From contig DAPV01000075.1 in assembly GCA_002502625.1 (NCBI GenBank), positions 1 to 23,826 on the forward strand: 23,826 nt of DNA. Reading direction: 5' to 3'. The notes under the pieces were generated by a model. It did not search any database, was not told the origin of the DNA, and worked only from the letters and a program-made list of their open reading frames with translations. Both the position numbers and the translations under genes were made by a program. Positions 14,132-21,715 of the stretch are shown piece by piece. Origin of the DNA: Euryarchaeota archaeon UBA125. Lineage in GTDB: Archaea; Thermoplasmatota; Poseidoniia; Poseidoniales; Thalassarchaeaceae. Every line of letters begins with the position of its first letter. Position 1 is the first letter of the stretch.

Positions 14132-16396
14132 ATGCGCCGCGCTGCTCTATTTTTAGTGGTGCTTTTCATTGCACCATTATCTAGTGCATGGCCAATTCCT
14201 GACTTTCCATTAACTGAAAGTGAATGGGTTGTTGTAGATGCTGATGGGTGGACAAGTGAAGATTGGAGGGATTTACGTAACCAAGGACTAGAGCCATTGA
14301 GGCAAATTTCTGAAACTGAAGTGATTGTTTGGGGGTCTTTTGGTGATTTTCAATTGAAAGAAGAAATGGTTCTACGTGGTCCAATTGCAGATGGATATCG
14401 TGTTATTCTAGAGCCTAGGTTACCATCTAATGCACAGTGGAATGTTTTGGGTTTATTTGATTTTCAAAATCTGAATCTAGCAGGTCATTCGAGTGCTTAT
14501 CCAACCACTTTCGAAATTTTTGGGATCGAGCCTAGGGTTTTTGATTCAATACCTGGAATTTGGTGGGTCGAACCTATATTAAAAACTGAAAGTAGGAGCA
14601 ATATTGCTGCTGATATTATGCTTGAATTAAGTAATGATTCTTCTTATGATTCTGATAACTTCAATGGAAGTGGTGTTATTGTTGGAATGGCTGACTCTGG
14701 AATTGAGTTAGATCATGAGTGTTTTCGAGAAAATCAAACTGCAATTGGTGAAATAGGAATTAAACACCGCAAGGTTATCAGAGTAAATACTTCAATTGAT
14801 GATGGTGATCATCCAGAGCATGAAGACTTTAGACATGGGACACATTTAGCTGGGGCAGTGATTTGTGATTTATTTGATGGAATAGAAGGTCGGGGTGTTG
14901 CAAGTAGTTCCCAATTAATTTTCCAAGATGTTGTAAATGAATCAGGGTGGAGTGAACCGGAAATAGATTGGTTGCTTGCTGAAGACTTGGCGTATGGAGC
15001 AGTTATTCATTCGTATAGTTGGGGTGATGTTACTGAAGCGTATACTTCTCGGAGTTTTCTTCTTGATGCATGGCATCGTGAAGTGCCTTGGTCTCTGGCA
15101 TTTATTGCTCCAGGAAATAATCCAAGCAAGTTGTACGAACCGGCTAATGCAAGGAACATAGTTTCAGTAGGAGGTACGATGAAAGATAATGGGACTGATC
15201 TCTATACAGGTTCTTCTCATGGACCAACAGAAGAAGGATTGCGTGGTAATTTCATTGTTACCCCAGCAGTTGGGATTGTGTCTGCTGCTGCTGATGGAAA
15301 TTTATCTTCATTCAATAGTGATATGAGAAGTAGTACTGGAACAAGTAGTTCAACTGCATTGGGGGCGGGCGTAACTGCTGTAATTCAACAGATGGTGCAA
15401 GAGGGTTATTTCATTCAAAATGGGAATTTTACTCCTTCCGGACCACAATTGAGAGTGTTGTTGGCCATGTCTGCACAATCACTAGAGGGGGGCGAACAAG
15501 GGGGCGAATATGTTGGTGCTGCTCCTAATTCAATACAAGGATGGGGTAGACCAAGTCTGAACAATATAGCTCAAGGTGATGTTTGGATTTATGATTCATA
15601 TCAAATGAATGAAATCCAAAGATTGGAAATAGTGAGGGATTGGTTAGATATTAATGGTTCTAAACCCTACGAATCAATAGAGAAGAAAATGTGGAATGGA
15701 AGTGATGCGAGGGGTCCATTTCTAAAAAATGGTGAAAGTGTGGGGTGGAATTTAACACTAAAAAATAATACAGATTTGGGGGTGTTTCTTTCATTCAATC
15801 AGCGCCCATTTGGACAGTTTTCAGATGATTTGAATCTAGTTGTAACCTTACCGAATGGGACACAATATGAAACAAATGATAGTATTGAAGGAACAGAGGG
15901 TTTGAAAATTGGTGTCAATGAATTAAATGGTGTTGATTGGGTCTCTGTAGAAGTTTCTGCAAAAAATGTTGGAATAGGAAATTACACAGACATGCTTGGA
16001 AATGATGGGGATGAAGTTGGTTTTGCTCTGGCTGTAAGTGGTGTAATGGGAATTAGAATTGATCCTGGGTTGGATAGTGATGATTTATGTTGTCAAAACA
16101 CAATAGAAGATAATGATGGATTGTCTGACCCTGTAGTTGTCGATGATTCCACTCCTGTATTCGAAAAGGGTGAATGGGAAGGGGATAAAAATGAGGTATA
16201 TGATAAAACGAATGATAATGCAAAGGCTTCGTCTTGGGATAGTAAGTTATTTTGGAATTATGGTGGTGCTTGCTTAGTTCTGATTTTGATTTTAGTTATT
16301 AGTATAGCAGTCGCATCGAATTCATTCGACAAAAAGAAAAGAAAAAGGGAAATCGATGAGCAGATGTCAATTTCTGAGAATAATTTAGAAAAATAA
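14132..16396 (+). CDS. Secreted, C-terminally membrane-anchored subtilisin-like (S8) protease
   Basis: A 754-residue exported serine protease. From ATG 14132 there is a signal peptide (MRRAALFLVVLFIAPLSSA), a pro-like region (about 20-165), then the S8 domain. Triad: Asp188 in GMADSGIELDH, His235 in FRHGTHLAGA, Ser405 in STGTSSSTALGAG (where the family usually has GTSMA). The oxyanion Asn329 lies in APGNN. After about residue 450 comes a long beta-rich, Asn/Gly/Asp-rich region with possible glycosylation sites, an acidic stretch (about 660-710) with a Cys pair, and a single membrane helix (about 713-736) followed by KKKRKR, which would hold the protease on the outer face of the membrane. ATG 14099 adds 11 residues and weakens the signal peptide. 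Probable role: cell-surface protein degradation or processing, inferred. Confidence 0.92.
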   Translation: MRRAALFLVVLFIAPLSSAWPIPDFPLTESEWVVVDADGWTSEDWRDLRNQGLEPLRQISETEVIVWGSFGDFQLKEEMVLRGPIADGYRVILEPRLPSNAQWNVLGLFDFQNLNLAGHSSAYPTTFEIFGIEPRVFDSIPGIWWVEPILKTESRSNIAADIMLELSNDSSYDSDNFNGSGVIVGMADSGIELDHECFRENQTAIGEIGIKHRKVIRVNTSIDDGDHPEHEDFRHGTHLAGAVICDLFDGIEGRGVASSSQLIFQDVVNESGWSEPEIDWLLAEDLAYGAVIHSYSWGDVTEAYTSRSFLLDAWHREVPWSLAFIAPGNNPSKLYEPANARNIVSVGGTMKDNGTDLYTGSSHGPTEEGLRGNFIVTPAVGIVSAAADGNLSSFNSDMRSSTGTSSSTALGAGVTAVIQQMVQEGYFIQNGNFTPSGPQLRVLLAMSAQSLEGGEQGGEYVGAAPNSIQGWGRPSLNNIAQGDVWIYDSYQMNEIQRLEIVRDWLDINGSKPYESIEKKMWNGSDARGPFLKNGESVGWNLTLKNNTDLGVFLSFNQRPFGQFSDDLNLVVTLPNGTQYETNDSIEGTEGLKIGVNELNGVDWVSVEVSAKNVGIGNYTDMLGNDGDEVGFALAVSGVMGIRIDPGLDSDDLCCQNTIEDNDGLSDPVVVDDSTPVFEKGEWEGDKNEVYDKTNDNAKASSWDSKLFWNYGGACLVLILILVISIAVASNSFDKKKRKREIDEQMSISENNLEK

Positions 16397-16468
16397 TTTC
16401 TATTTTAGAAATATTTGGAGAGTGGAACATTCATACCCATTGACTGAGTGCGTTTCAAATGTTAAACC

Positions 16469-16475
16469 GGAGATG
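16469..16475 (+). promoter_or_regulatory. Shine-Dalgarno of the actin-like gene
   Basis: GGAGATG at 16469-16475 contains GGAG nine bases before ATG 16482. It favours that start over the in-frame GTG 16422 and the ATG 16473, which lies inside the motif. An AT-rich stretch at 16400-16416 (TTCTATTTTAGAAATAT) could hold the TATA element. Confidence 0.5.
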
Positions 16476-16481
16476 ATTCAA

Positions 16482-17486
16482 ATGAGCGAAAGACTGTATA
16501 TCGGAATAGACCTAGGCACATACCAATCGACTGTAATGTCCTCAGAGGGCGTACAAACGACAATAGAGACTGTTGTGGGACGTCCTAAAGACCCTGTAGC
16601 ACGCAATTTCTTAGGAAGAGATGTTGTATTTGGTGGGGAGGCTATCAAGCATCGACTTGCTTGTAATCTATTCCGTCCATTGGAACATGGTGTTGCACAA
16701 GATGATGAAGATAATCTCAGTGCTGCTAAGGCTTTCGTAACTCATTTAATTGAGAATTGTGACCCTGAAGAATTCGATGAAGTTCTCGGAGTGATTTGCA
16801 GCCCATCTCACATTAGTTTCACAGATAAGACAAACTTAGTTTCTATTCTAAGAGGTCTTGTAAATGGAATCATGGTTGTATCTGAGCCGTTTGCAGTTGC
16901 ATTTGGACTGGATCAAATAGCAGGAAGTATTGTTGTTGATATCGGAGCAGGTACTACAGATATTGCTCGCATTTACGGAACATTTCCTACAGATGATGAT
17001 CAATTAACTATTGAAGAAGCTGGGGATTGGCTCGACCATCGATTAATGGAACTTATCCAGAAGAAATATGCTGGTGCTCAATTAACACAGTCAATGGTTC
17101 GAAGATGGAAGGAAGAGGGATCTCATGTCGGTGATTCTGGAAACGAGTTTATGGTAGACTTGTCTGTTGAAGGTAAGAAGCAGCATGTCGATATTGGAGA
17201 TTTGATTCGTATCGCTTGTAATGATTTAGTTCCACATATTGTTGAGGGATTGAAGAAGATTGTTGCGGGTGCTGATCCTGAATACCAGGCTGCTCTAAGA
17301 AATAATATTATTCTCGCTGGCGGTGGATCTTTAATTGAAGGATTAGCGGATCGTGTTGCACAACAATTAGCAGATATTGGTGATGTAACAGTATGGTGCG
17401 CAGAAGATCCTGTGGTTAGAGTTGCAGATGGTGCACTAAAACTAGCATCAGCAATGCCAGATGATATGTACACAGCAATCGAATGA
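16482..17486 (+). CDS. Actin-like ATPase of the MamK/MreB type
   Basis: A 334-residue filament-forming actin homologue. Nucleotide-site motifs of the actin/HSP70 fold are complete: phosphate-1 IGIDLGTYQSTVMSS (7-21), connect-1 with VVSEPFAVAFG (132-142) including Glu135 at the catalytic place, phosphate-2 VVDIGAGTTDIA (151-162), and adenosine motif ILAGGGSLIEGL (277-288). Several lineage details agree with magnetosome MamK as I remember it: VVGRPKD, FLGRDVVFGGEA, the phrase PEYQAAL.NNI..AGGGS, and LTIEEAGDWLDHRL. There is no obvious N-terminal amphipathic membrane helix as in MreB and no D-loop-like insert of eukaryotic actin or crenactin. A long coiled-coil gene follows about 90 bases downstream. 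Role likely spatial organisation inside the cell; nothing here points to magnetosomes. Confidence 0.9.
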   Translation: MSERLYIGIDLGTYQSTVMSSEGVQTTIETVVGRPKDPVARNFLGRDVVFGGEAIKHRLACNLFRPLEHGVAQDDEDNLSAAKAFVTHLIENCDPEEFDEVLGVICSPSHISFTDKTNLVSILRGLVNGIMVVSEPFAVAFGLDQIAGSIVVDIGAGTTDIARIYGTFPTDDDQLTIEEAGDWLDHRLMELIQKKYAGAQLTQSMVRRWKEEGSHVGDSGNEFMVDLSVEGKKQHVDIGDLIRIACNDLVPHIVEGLKKIVAGADPEYQAALRNNIILAGGGSLIEGLADRVAQQLADIGDVTVWCAEDPVVRVADGALKLASAMPDDMYTAIE

Positions 17487-17579
17487 TGGCTTTTCCCTTA
17501 GATGTTCAAATTAGGCCTCAAAGGGGCCAACATACACCGAAGGTTCAAGAATGCGGTTTCAACGATGATAGTTGTTGAC

Positions 17580-18728
17580 ATGACTACCCAAGATGCCCCT
17601 ATGCCTGGTGGAGCCGATAGAGAAGCATTGGCTAGTATGTTGAATAGCTATGCTCCGGACCAATTAATCCAAGAAGTTTTGAGTGCTTGGGAGGACCTTT
17701 CAATCATCAACGAAGAGATTGCTGGGTTACGACAACAAAACCGCGTTTTAGAATTAGATCTGAAAGAAAGAGAGGATATTGGTTCCCCTGACCGTGCCCG
17801 ATTAATTCGTCTTGAGGAAGATTTGAGAGATAGAGAAGCCCAAATTATTCATTTAGAAAGATTAGTGGAAGATGGACGTGCTGAAATTGAAGAGATTTCT
17901 GTTAGTAGTGGTGCGATGAAAGTAGATTCTCTTGAAAGGGATAATTCTACGATGTCTGCTGAATTGGATGAAAAAACTGCACTTTTGGTTGAAATGGAGG
18001 CAAAGGTTTCCACATTAGTTGAGGCATTAGAAAAAGCGGCTGAAGCGGGGTTGACATCTGTAACTGCTGAAGAAGTTAGAACGTTAAATCAGGAATTAGA
18101 AGGGGCTCACAAAGAGCTTGAAAATGAAAAAATAGAGAAAGATTCTGTGATGGAAGAAAGGGATCGATTAAGAGATCTTGTTGAACAAGTTAGAAATCAT
18201 TTAGAGATTAGGGATGATCGTATTCGTGAATTGGAAGAGCAGTTACAGAGAGTGATGTCTGGCCCTCGTAGCGTATCTGCTGAGCATGAATATCTCACCG
18301 AGCAAATTGAAGAATTGAAGAGACGTTTGGTAGATAGAAATAGAGAATATGAGGCTCTTAGAAGAAGAGAGAGGAGGCTGCACCGAGAAGTATTTGATAG
18401 AGATGAAAGAATTGCCCAACTTCAATTAACTATGCAAGATATTGAAGCGGGTCTGTCAGATCGTACTGCAGAATTGAAGGTTTTAGAAGAAAGTCATGAC
18501 CGATTGGTAGGAGAAATGGGGGCTTTGAAACGTTCAGAAAGTACTAGAGAAGTTGTCAATAAAGCATTCAGAGATTCATTGAATGTGGTTCGGGCTCATG
18601 AGCAAGTACAAGCAAGAAGAGATGCTGCTGGATTGCCTACTGGGTTGGAGCCGATTGAAGGGCCTGATGGAGATGTTCCTTCACCTGGTGGAAGTGCTCC
18701 ACCTGCTCTACGAGATATTGATGAATGA
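17580..18728 (+). CDS. Long coiled-coil protein following the actin-like gene
   Basis: About 382 residues from ATG 17580 (MTTQDAPMPGG). After a short globular segment (about 10-45, ALASMLNSYAPDQLIQEVLS), residues about 50-355 are nearly continuous charged heptads (Glu, Arg, Lys, Leu, Ile; few Pro or Gly), typical of a long parallel coiled coil. The tail (about 356-382) is Gly/Pro/Asp-rich and probably disordered. No Walker motif, so it is not an SMC ATPase. In-frame ATGs at 17502 and 17565 could add 26 or 5 residues; none has a clear Shine-Dalgarno, so the start is uncertain. Same strand and close to the actin-like gene, hence a candidate filament-binding or scaffold partner. No family recognised. 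Confidence 0.8.
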   Translation: MTTQDAPMPGGADREALASMLNSYAPDQLIQEVLSAWEDLSIINEEIAGLRQQNRVLELDLKEREDIGSPDRARLIRLEEDLRDREAQIIHLERLVEDGRAEIEEISVSSGAMKVDSLERDNSTMSAELDEKTALLVEMEAKVSTLVEALEKAAEAGLTSVTAEEVRTLNQELEGAHKELENEKIEKDSVMEERDRLRDLVEQVRNHLEIRDDRIRELEEQLQRVMSGPRSVSAEHEYLTEQIEELKRRLVDRNREYEALRRRERRLHREVFDRDERIAQLQLTMQDIEAGLSDRTAELKVLEESHDRLVGEMGALKRSESTREVVNKAFRDSLNVVRAHEQVQARRDAAGLPTGLEPIEGPDGDVPSPGGSAPPALRDIDE

Positions 18729-18740
18729 TAAGGTAAGAGA

Positions 18741-18851
18741 ATGGAAGAGATTTTTCTAAATTCTTGTTGTATTATTTTCTTTGTAATTGCCTTCTTTATT
18801 GCTGTATCAAAGGGTTGGTATAAAGAAGCATTAAGGATTCTTCTTGGTTGA
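18741..18851 (+). CDS. Possible 36-residue single-helix membrane peptide
   Basis: ATG 18741 opens a frame MEEIFLNSCCIIFFVIAFFI... ending in TGA at 18849-18851. It codes one hydrophobic helix (about 10-22) flanked by an acidic N-end and a basic C-half (SKGWYKEALRILLG). AAGGT lies about 7 bases upstream, and the frame starts 12 bases after the coiled-coil stop, so it could be translated in the same operon. Short frames occur by chance; support is the ribosome site and the helix pattern only. Confidence 0.35.
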   Translation: MEEIFLNSCCIIFFVIAFFIAVSKGWYKEALRILLG

Positions 18852-18898
18852 CTTATGTTCGGGAACAATTTGAAAAATAATTGTGATTTAACATAAAT

Positions 18899-19252
18899 AT
18901 GGAAGAGGGGCCAAAACCAATAATTTTGACCGAAAATCCAAAAATTCCAATACAAATAGAGGAAAAAACAAGCGGAGATCCTGGAAATAATCATTTTGTA
19001 ATTGGTTTTGTTTTGATATGCTGTTCGATACCGATGTTCTTAGCATTAGATTCGTTCTGTTGTTTAATGGGATTTTTGTCTTTAGTGAGTGGTTTTGGAT
19101 TTTTGTTTTATGCAAATATCAATACATATAATTGGAGAAAAGAAAATGATATCAAAAAATGGACTACTGGAGAAATTATTTCAGTGATTTTTATAGGAAT
19201 TATATTCGTTTTAATTCTCGGAACGGTGTTTGAATTTGGGATGTATTATTGA
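18899..19252 (+). CDS. Hypothetical membrane protein with about three helices
   Basis: A 117-residue protein. The first 32 residues are polar; then hydrophobic segments at about 33-50, 53-72 and 92-113, with YNWRKENDIKKW between the second and third. Two Cys pairs (residues 41-42 and 54-55) fall in or next to membrane segments. An A-rich stretch (GAAAAATAA) lies about 25 bases before ATG 18899, compatible with a leaderless start. It is followed after 15 bases by a glutamine amidotransferase gene. No family recognised; composition is like other small membrane proteins of planktonic archaea. Confidence 0.65.
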   Translation: MEEGPKPIILTENPKIPIQIEEKTSGDPGNNHFVIGFVLICCSIPMFLALDSFCCLMGFLSLVSGFGFLFYANINTYNWRKENDIKKWTTGEIISVIFIGIIFVLILGTVFEFGMYY

Positions 19253-19267
19253 AAAAATAGTGATAAT

Positions 19268-19945
19268 ATGCCAATTCTATTGATTGTAGATTTGTTGGCA
19301 GAACGAGAAGCCTTTGGGAAAAAGGGGGTTGAAGAAATTGTCAAACATTTTCCTAAACATGAAATTTTATTGTGGGCACCACATATAGAAAATCCGATTG
19401 ATTATTCATTTGGGACTCGAATTGATGAGCCTGATGAATATGATATTGTAGTAATCACTGGAAGTCGTCGAAATGTCTCAATGTGGGAACCATGGATGGA
19501 TCGAGTTGCGAAACTAATCAAGGAATGTGAAGTTCCATTGTATGGGATTTGTTTTGGGCATCAAATAATATGCAAAGTACTGGGTGGAGAAGTGATTCGA
19601 GTAGAAGAAAAAACAGAAAATATATTGTCTGTAAATTACAATGACGGGAGGGTTGTAAATCAATTATTTACACATCAAGATCACGTCATTGATTCAGGTG
19701 AAATGGAAGTAATTGCTTCTTCAGCGCACTGTGATATTGTTGCATGTGTACATCCAACAAGAGAAATAAAAACAGTACAATTTCATCCAGAAGCTATATT
19801 GTCTGTTCTCAAATATTCAGTAGAATGTGGAGATATGGATGAAGAAGAAAGAGATTGTTTTGGTGATGGGATTCAGGATTTAGATTTTAGTGCGTCTTTC
19901 TTTGGGATAGATGATGGATTTGGAAACAGCTGCTGCTTGGGCTGA
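19268..19945 (+). CDS. Class I glutamine amidotransferase-like protein (GuaA N-domain type)
   Basis: A 225-residue stand-alone class I glutaminase fold. Nucleophile Cys95 sits in YGICFGHQIICKVLGG (92-107), and the His/Glu pair in QFHPEA (His173, Glu175), so the catalytic triad is complete. VVITGSRRNVSMWEPWM (61-77) matches the substrate-binding GS..SVYD/E region of such proteins. Free-standing members of this family are often annotated as GMP synthase-like; the synthetase half is not present here, so the partner or true substrate (possibly gamma-glutamyl hydrolysis) is unknown. After the domain there is an acidic tail ending FGNSCCLG, which overlaps the next gene by about 35 bases in another frame. 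Confidence 0.85.
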   Translation: MPILLIVDLLAEREAFGKKGVEEIVKHFPKHEILLWAPHIENPIDYSFGTRIDEPDEYDIVVITGSRRNVSMWEPWMDRVAKLIKECEVPLYGICFGHQIICKVLGGEVIRVEEKTENILSVNYNDGRVVNQLFTHQDHVIDSGEMEVIASSAHCDIVACVHPTREIKTVQFHPEAILSVLKYSVECGDMDEEERDCFGDGIQDLDFSASFFGIDDGFGNSCCLG

Positions 19946-20468
19946 GGTTTTGGGTCTAGTAACTATCCTAGGTGCTGCAATATATTCTTGGTATCAAATT
20001 CGAGAATTAAGGCGTTCAAGAGATAGTACAACTGCAATGAGTCTAGCAGCTAATTTTCAAAGTGAAGATTTTGTTATTGGCCTTACATCGATCATAAACA
20101 TGAAATTCGATAAAAGTAAATTTGAGTATGGAGATGATGAGAAAAATTACATGCATTTACGAGAACATTTTGGAGATGATTGGCCAAAAGTGATGACATT
20201 GCTAACAACGTGGGAAAGTGTAGGAGTGCTCATTCATCGTGGTGATATGGATTTTCATGTGTTTTACGACCTCTTCTCTGGTGTTTTACTCAAAACTTAC
20301 GAGTCGTTCTCGTTCTATTTAGATCCTATTCGTGATGATCCGACGAACAAGGATTTGGAGTGGTTGATTTGGTTGGTCGATCGTGTTATTGAATACGAGG
20401 ATTCGGGGGCAGGGACTCTTGCTGCACATTTTGAGTTCAAAGATTGGGTGCCTCCATCACGTAATTGA
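19911..20468 (+). CDS. Hypothetical protein with N-terminal membrane anchor (DUF4760-like)
   Basis: About 185 residues. One N-terminal helix (about 12-29, EVLGLVTILGAAIYSWYQI) is followed by a basic REL.RSRDSTTA segment and a helical cytosolic domain. The pattern of an anchor followed by QIRELRRS and a helical domain with WESVGVLIHRGDMDFHVFYDLF resembles DUF4760-type proteins; this is a weak match from memory. ATG 19911 or 19914 overlaps the amidotransferase gene by 32-35 bases, suggesting coupled translation. It is followed after 12 bases by the DUF309 gene. Function unknown. Confidence 0.7.
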   Translation: MMDLETAAAWAEVLGLVTILGAAIYSWYQIRELRRSRDSTTAMSLAANFQSEDFVIGLTSIINMKFDKSKFEYGDDEKNYMHLREHFGDDWPKVMTLLTTWESVGVLIHRGDMDFHVFYDLFSGVLLKTYESFSFYLDPIRDDPTNKDLEWLIWLVDRVIEYEDSGAGTLAAHFEFKDWVPPSRN

Positions 20469-20480
20469 TAGGAGAAATAA

Positions 20481-20861
20481 ATGTTAACACAACAACAATC
20501 CGATTGGTTGGATGTTGGTATTGAACACTTCAATGCAGGTAGATTTTGGCATGCACATGAAGATTGGGAAGCTTTGTGGATATCTCTGAAAGGAAATGCA
20601 AGTCAAGAATTGATTAATGGTGTACAAGGAATTATTCAAATCGCAGCGATGTTATTGAATCATCAACGAAAAAAATCGAGGGGGGTTGTGAGTCTTTGGA
20701 CCAAGTCTAGTGCAAAACTAACGCCTGTAATTGACGGTCTTTTTGGTCTTGATATTGCCAGTCTATATGTTGATTCGGAACCATTTCACTTAGATGTTGA
20801 GTTGTTTTTATTAGATGCTACAAATGTCAAGATTGGATTTCATGATTCTGAAAATGAATAA
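20481..20861 (+). CDS. DUF309 family protein
   Basis: A 126-residue helical protein. GIEHFNAGRFWHAHEDWEALWISL (about 13-36) carries the DUF309 hallmark of (Y/F)..AHE.WE..W, and LINGVQGIIQIAAMLLNHQRKK (about 44-65) the second one, (Q)GLIQ.AAA..H. The conserved His and Glu residues could make a metal or acid-base site, but no activity is established. GGAG at 20471-20474 (six bases before the ATG) supports the start. It is last in the small gene run from 18899; its stop directly abuts the stop of the convergent GGGP synthase gene with no base between. Confidence 0.9.
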   Translation: MLTQQQSDWLDVGIEHFNAGRFWHAHEDWEALWISLKGNASQELINGVQGIIQIAAMLLNHQRKKSRGVVSLWTKSSAKLTPVIDGLFGLDIASLYVDSEPFHLDVELFLLDATNVKIGFHDSENE

Positions 20862-21677
20862 TTAACTTCGCATTGTTTGAATATAATCACGCATTACTTT
20901 CTCAAGTTCTCCCGCATCATCATATTCTTCTGTAAGATTCCCAGTAACAATCCAATCAGCACCAGCTTCTACAGATTGTTTAGCTAATTCTCCACTATGC
21001 ATACCACCACCAACAACAATCATAGCATTGGGTGCTATTTTCTTTGCAGCCGAAATCATATCTGGAGGAACTGTGGATGATACGCCACTACCTGCTTCAA
21101 GATAGATAAGTGGGAAGCCAAAACATTCTGCCGCTGCAACATAACCCACACATCTATCATATTGATTGGGTAAAATTAAGTCTACTTCTCCAACTTCTCC
21201 AACTTTACCTCCAGGTGCAAATACAATGTAGCCCATTGGAATTGGTTCAATATTCATTTTCTGAACTATTGTTCCACCCAATACCTGTTCACCCATTACA
21301 AACTGAAGATTTCTACTATTCATGAGAGTCATGAATGTAATACCATCAGCAGCAGGAGAAAGGGCTCTCGCTCCGGCTGGAAATAATAAAACAGGGATGT
21401 TCCAATCTTCTTCAGATGCTTCAGAATCTTGTGTAGCATTCCATTTACATAATTCTAATGATTCTTGTATTGCAACTACTGTGTCATGAACAGGGGTGCC
21501 ATCAATAGCGGTGGAGCCCCCAACAAAAATACAACGTGTGCCTGCTAAAACGCAGGCAATAGATCTCTTAGCTGCCATCTCAGGTGTCTGATCGTCTGGA
21601 TCAATTACCAATATATGGCCTGGGTGTGATGAGGACCTAAGGTGTTCTAAAACAGATATGTTGTCATCAAGGACCAT
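20862..21677 (-). CDS. Geranylgeranylglyceryl phosphate (GGGP) synthase
   Basis: First committed step of archaeal membrane lipid synthesis: geranylgeranyl diphosphate plus sn-glycerol-1-phosphate gives GGGP. The 271 residues make a TIM barrel of the PcrB/GGGPS family. Seen: HILVIDPDDQTPE near the N-terminus, IFVGGSTAID, VLLFPAGARALSPAADGI, the long helix-loop region ending GEQVLGG, PMGYIVFAPGGKVGEV, IYLEAGSGVSSTVPPDMI (the phosphate-binding YLEAGSGA type motif), MIVVGGGMHSGELA and DWIVTGNL. The length and the IVFAPGGKVG insert point to the larger (group II) archaeal form. ATG 21677 is chosen because GGGAG lies four bases upstream; ATG 21701 is possible. The reductase-like protein and ferredoxin precede it on the same strand, 38 bases away. 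Confidence 0.95.
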   Translation of the reverse strand: MVLDDNISVLEHLRSSSHPGHILVIDPDDQTPEMAAKRSIACVLAGTRCIFVGGSTAIDGTPVHDTVVAIQESLELCKWNATQDSEASEEDWNIPVLLFPAGARALSPAADGITFMTLMNSRNLQFVMGEQVLGGTIVQKMNIEPIPMGYIVFAPGGKVGEVGEVDLILPNQYDRCVGYVAAAECFGFPLIYLEAGSGVSSTVPPDMISAAKKIAPNAMIVVGGGMHSGELAKQSVEAGADWIVTGNLTEEYDDAGELEKVMRDYIQTMRS

Positions 21678-21681
21678 GTTA

Positions 21682-21686
21682 CTCCC
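21682..21686 (-). promoter_or_regulatory. Shine-Dalgarno of the GGGP synthase gene
   Basis: On the minus strand GGGAG is followed by four bases and ATG 21677. It decides between this start and ATG 21701, which has no such motif. The spacing is on the short side. Confidence 0.45.
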
Positions 21687-21715
21687 AATGAAAAGAAGCA
21701 TATGGAGATGATGGA

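Noticed and set aside
14053..14169. Longer N-terminus for ribosomal protein LX from 14169
   Set aside because: The family begins at MKAFRL; the extra 39 residues overlap the divergent subtilase start and span the TATA-like box.
18596..18994. Minus-strand 132-residue hydrophobic frame
   Set aside because: It covers the end of the coiled-coil gene and the start of the next membrane protein in antisense; the product looks like translated AT-rich sequence.
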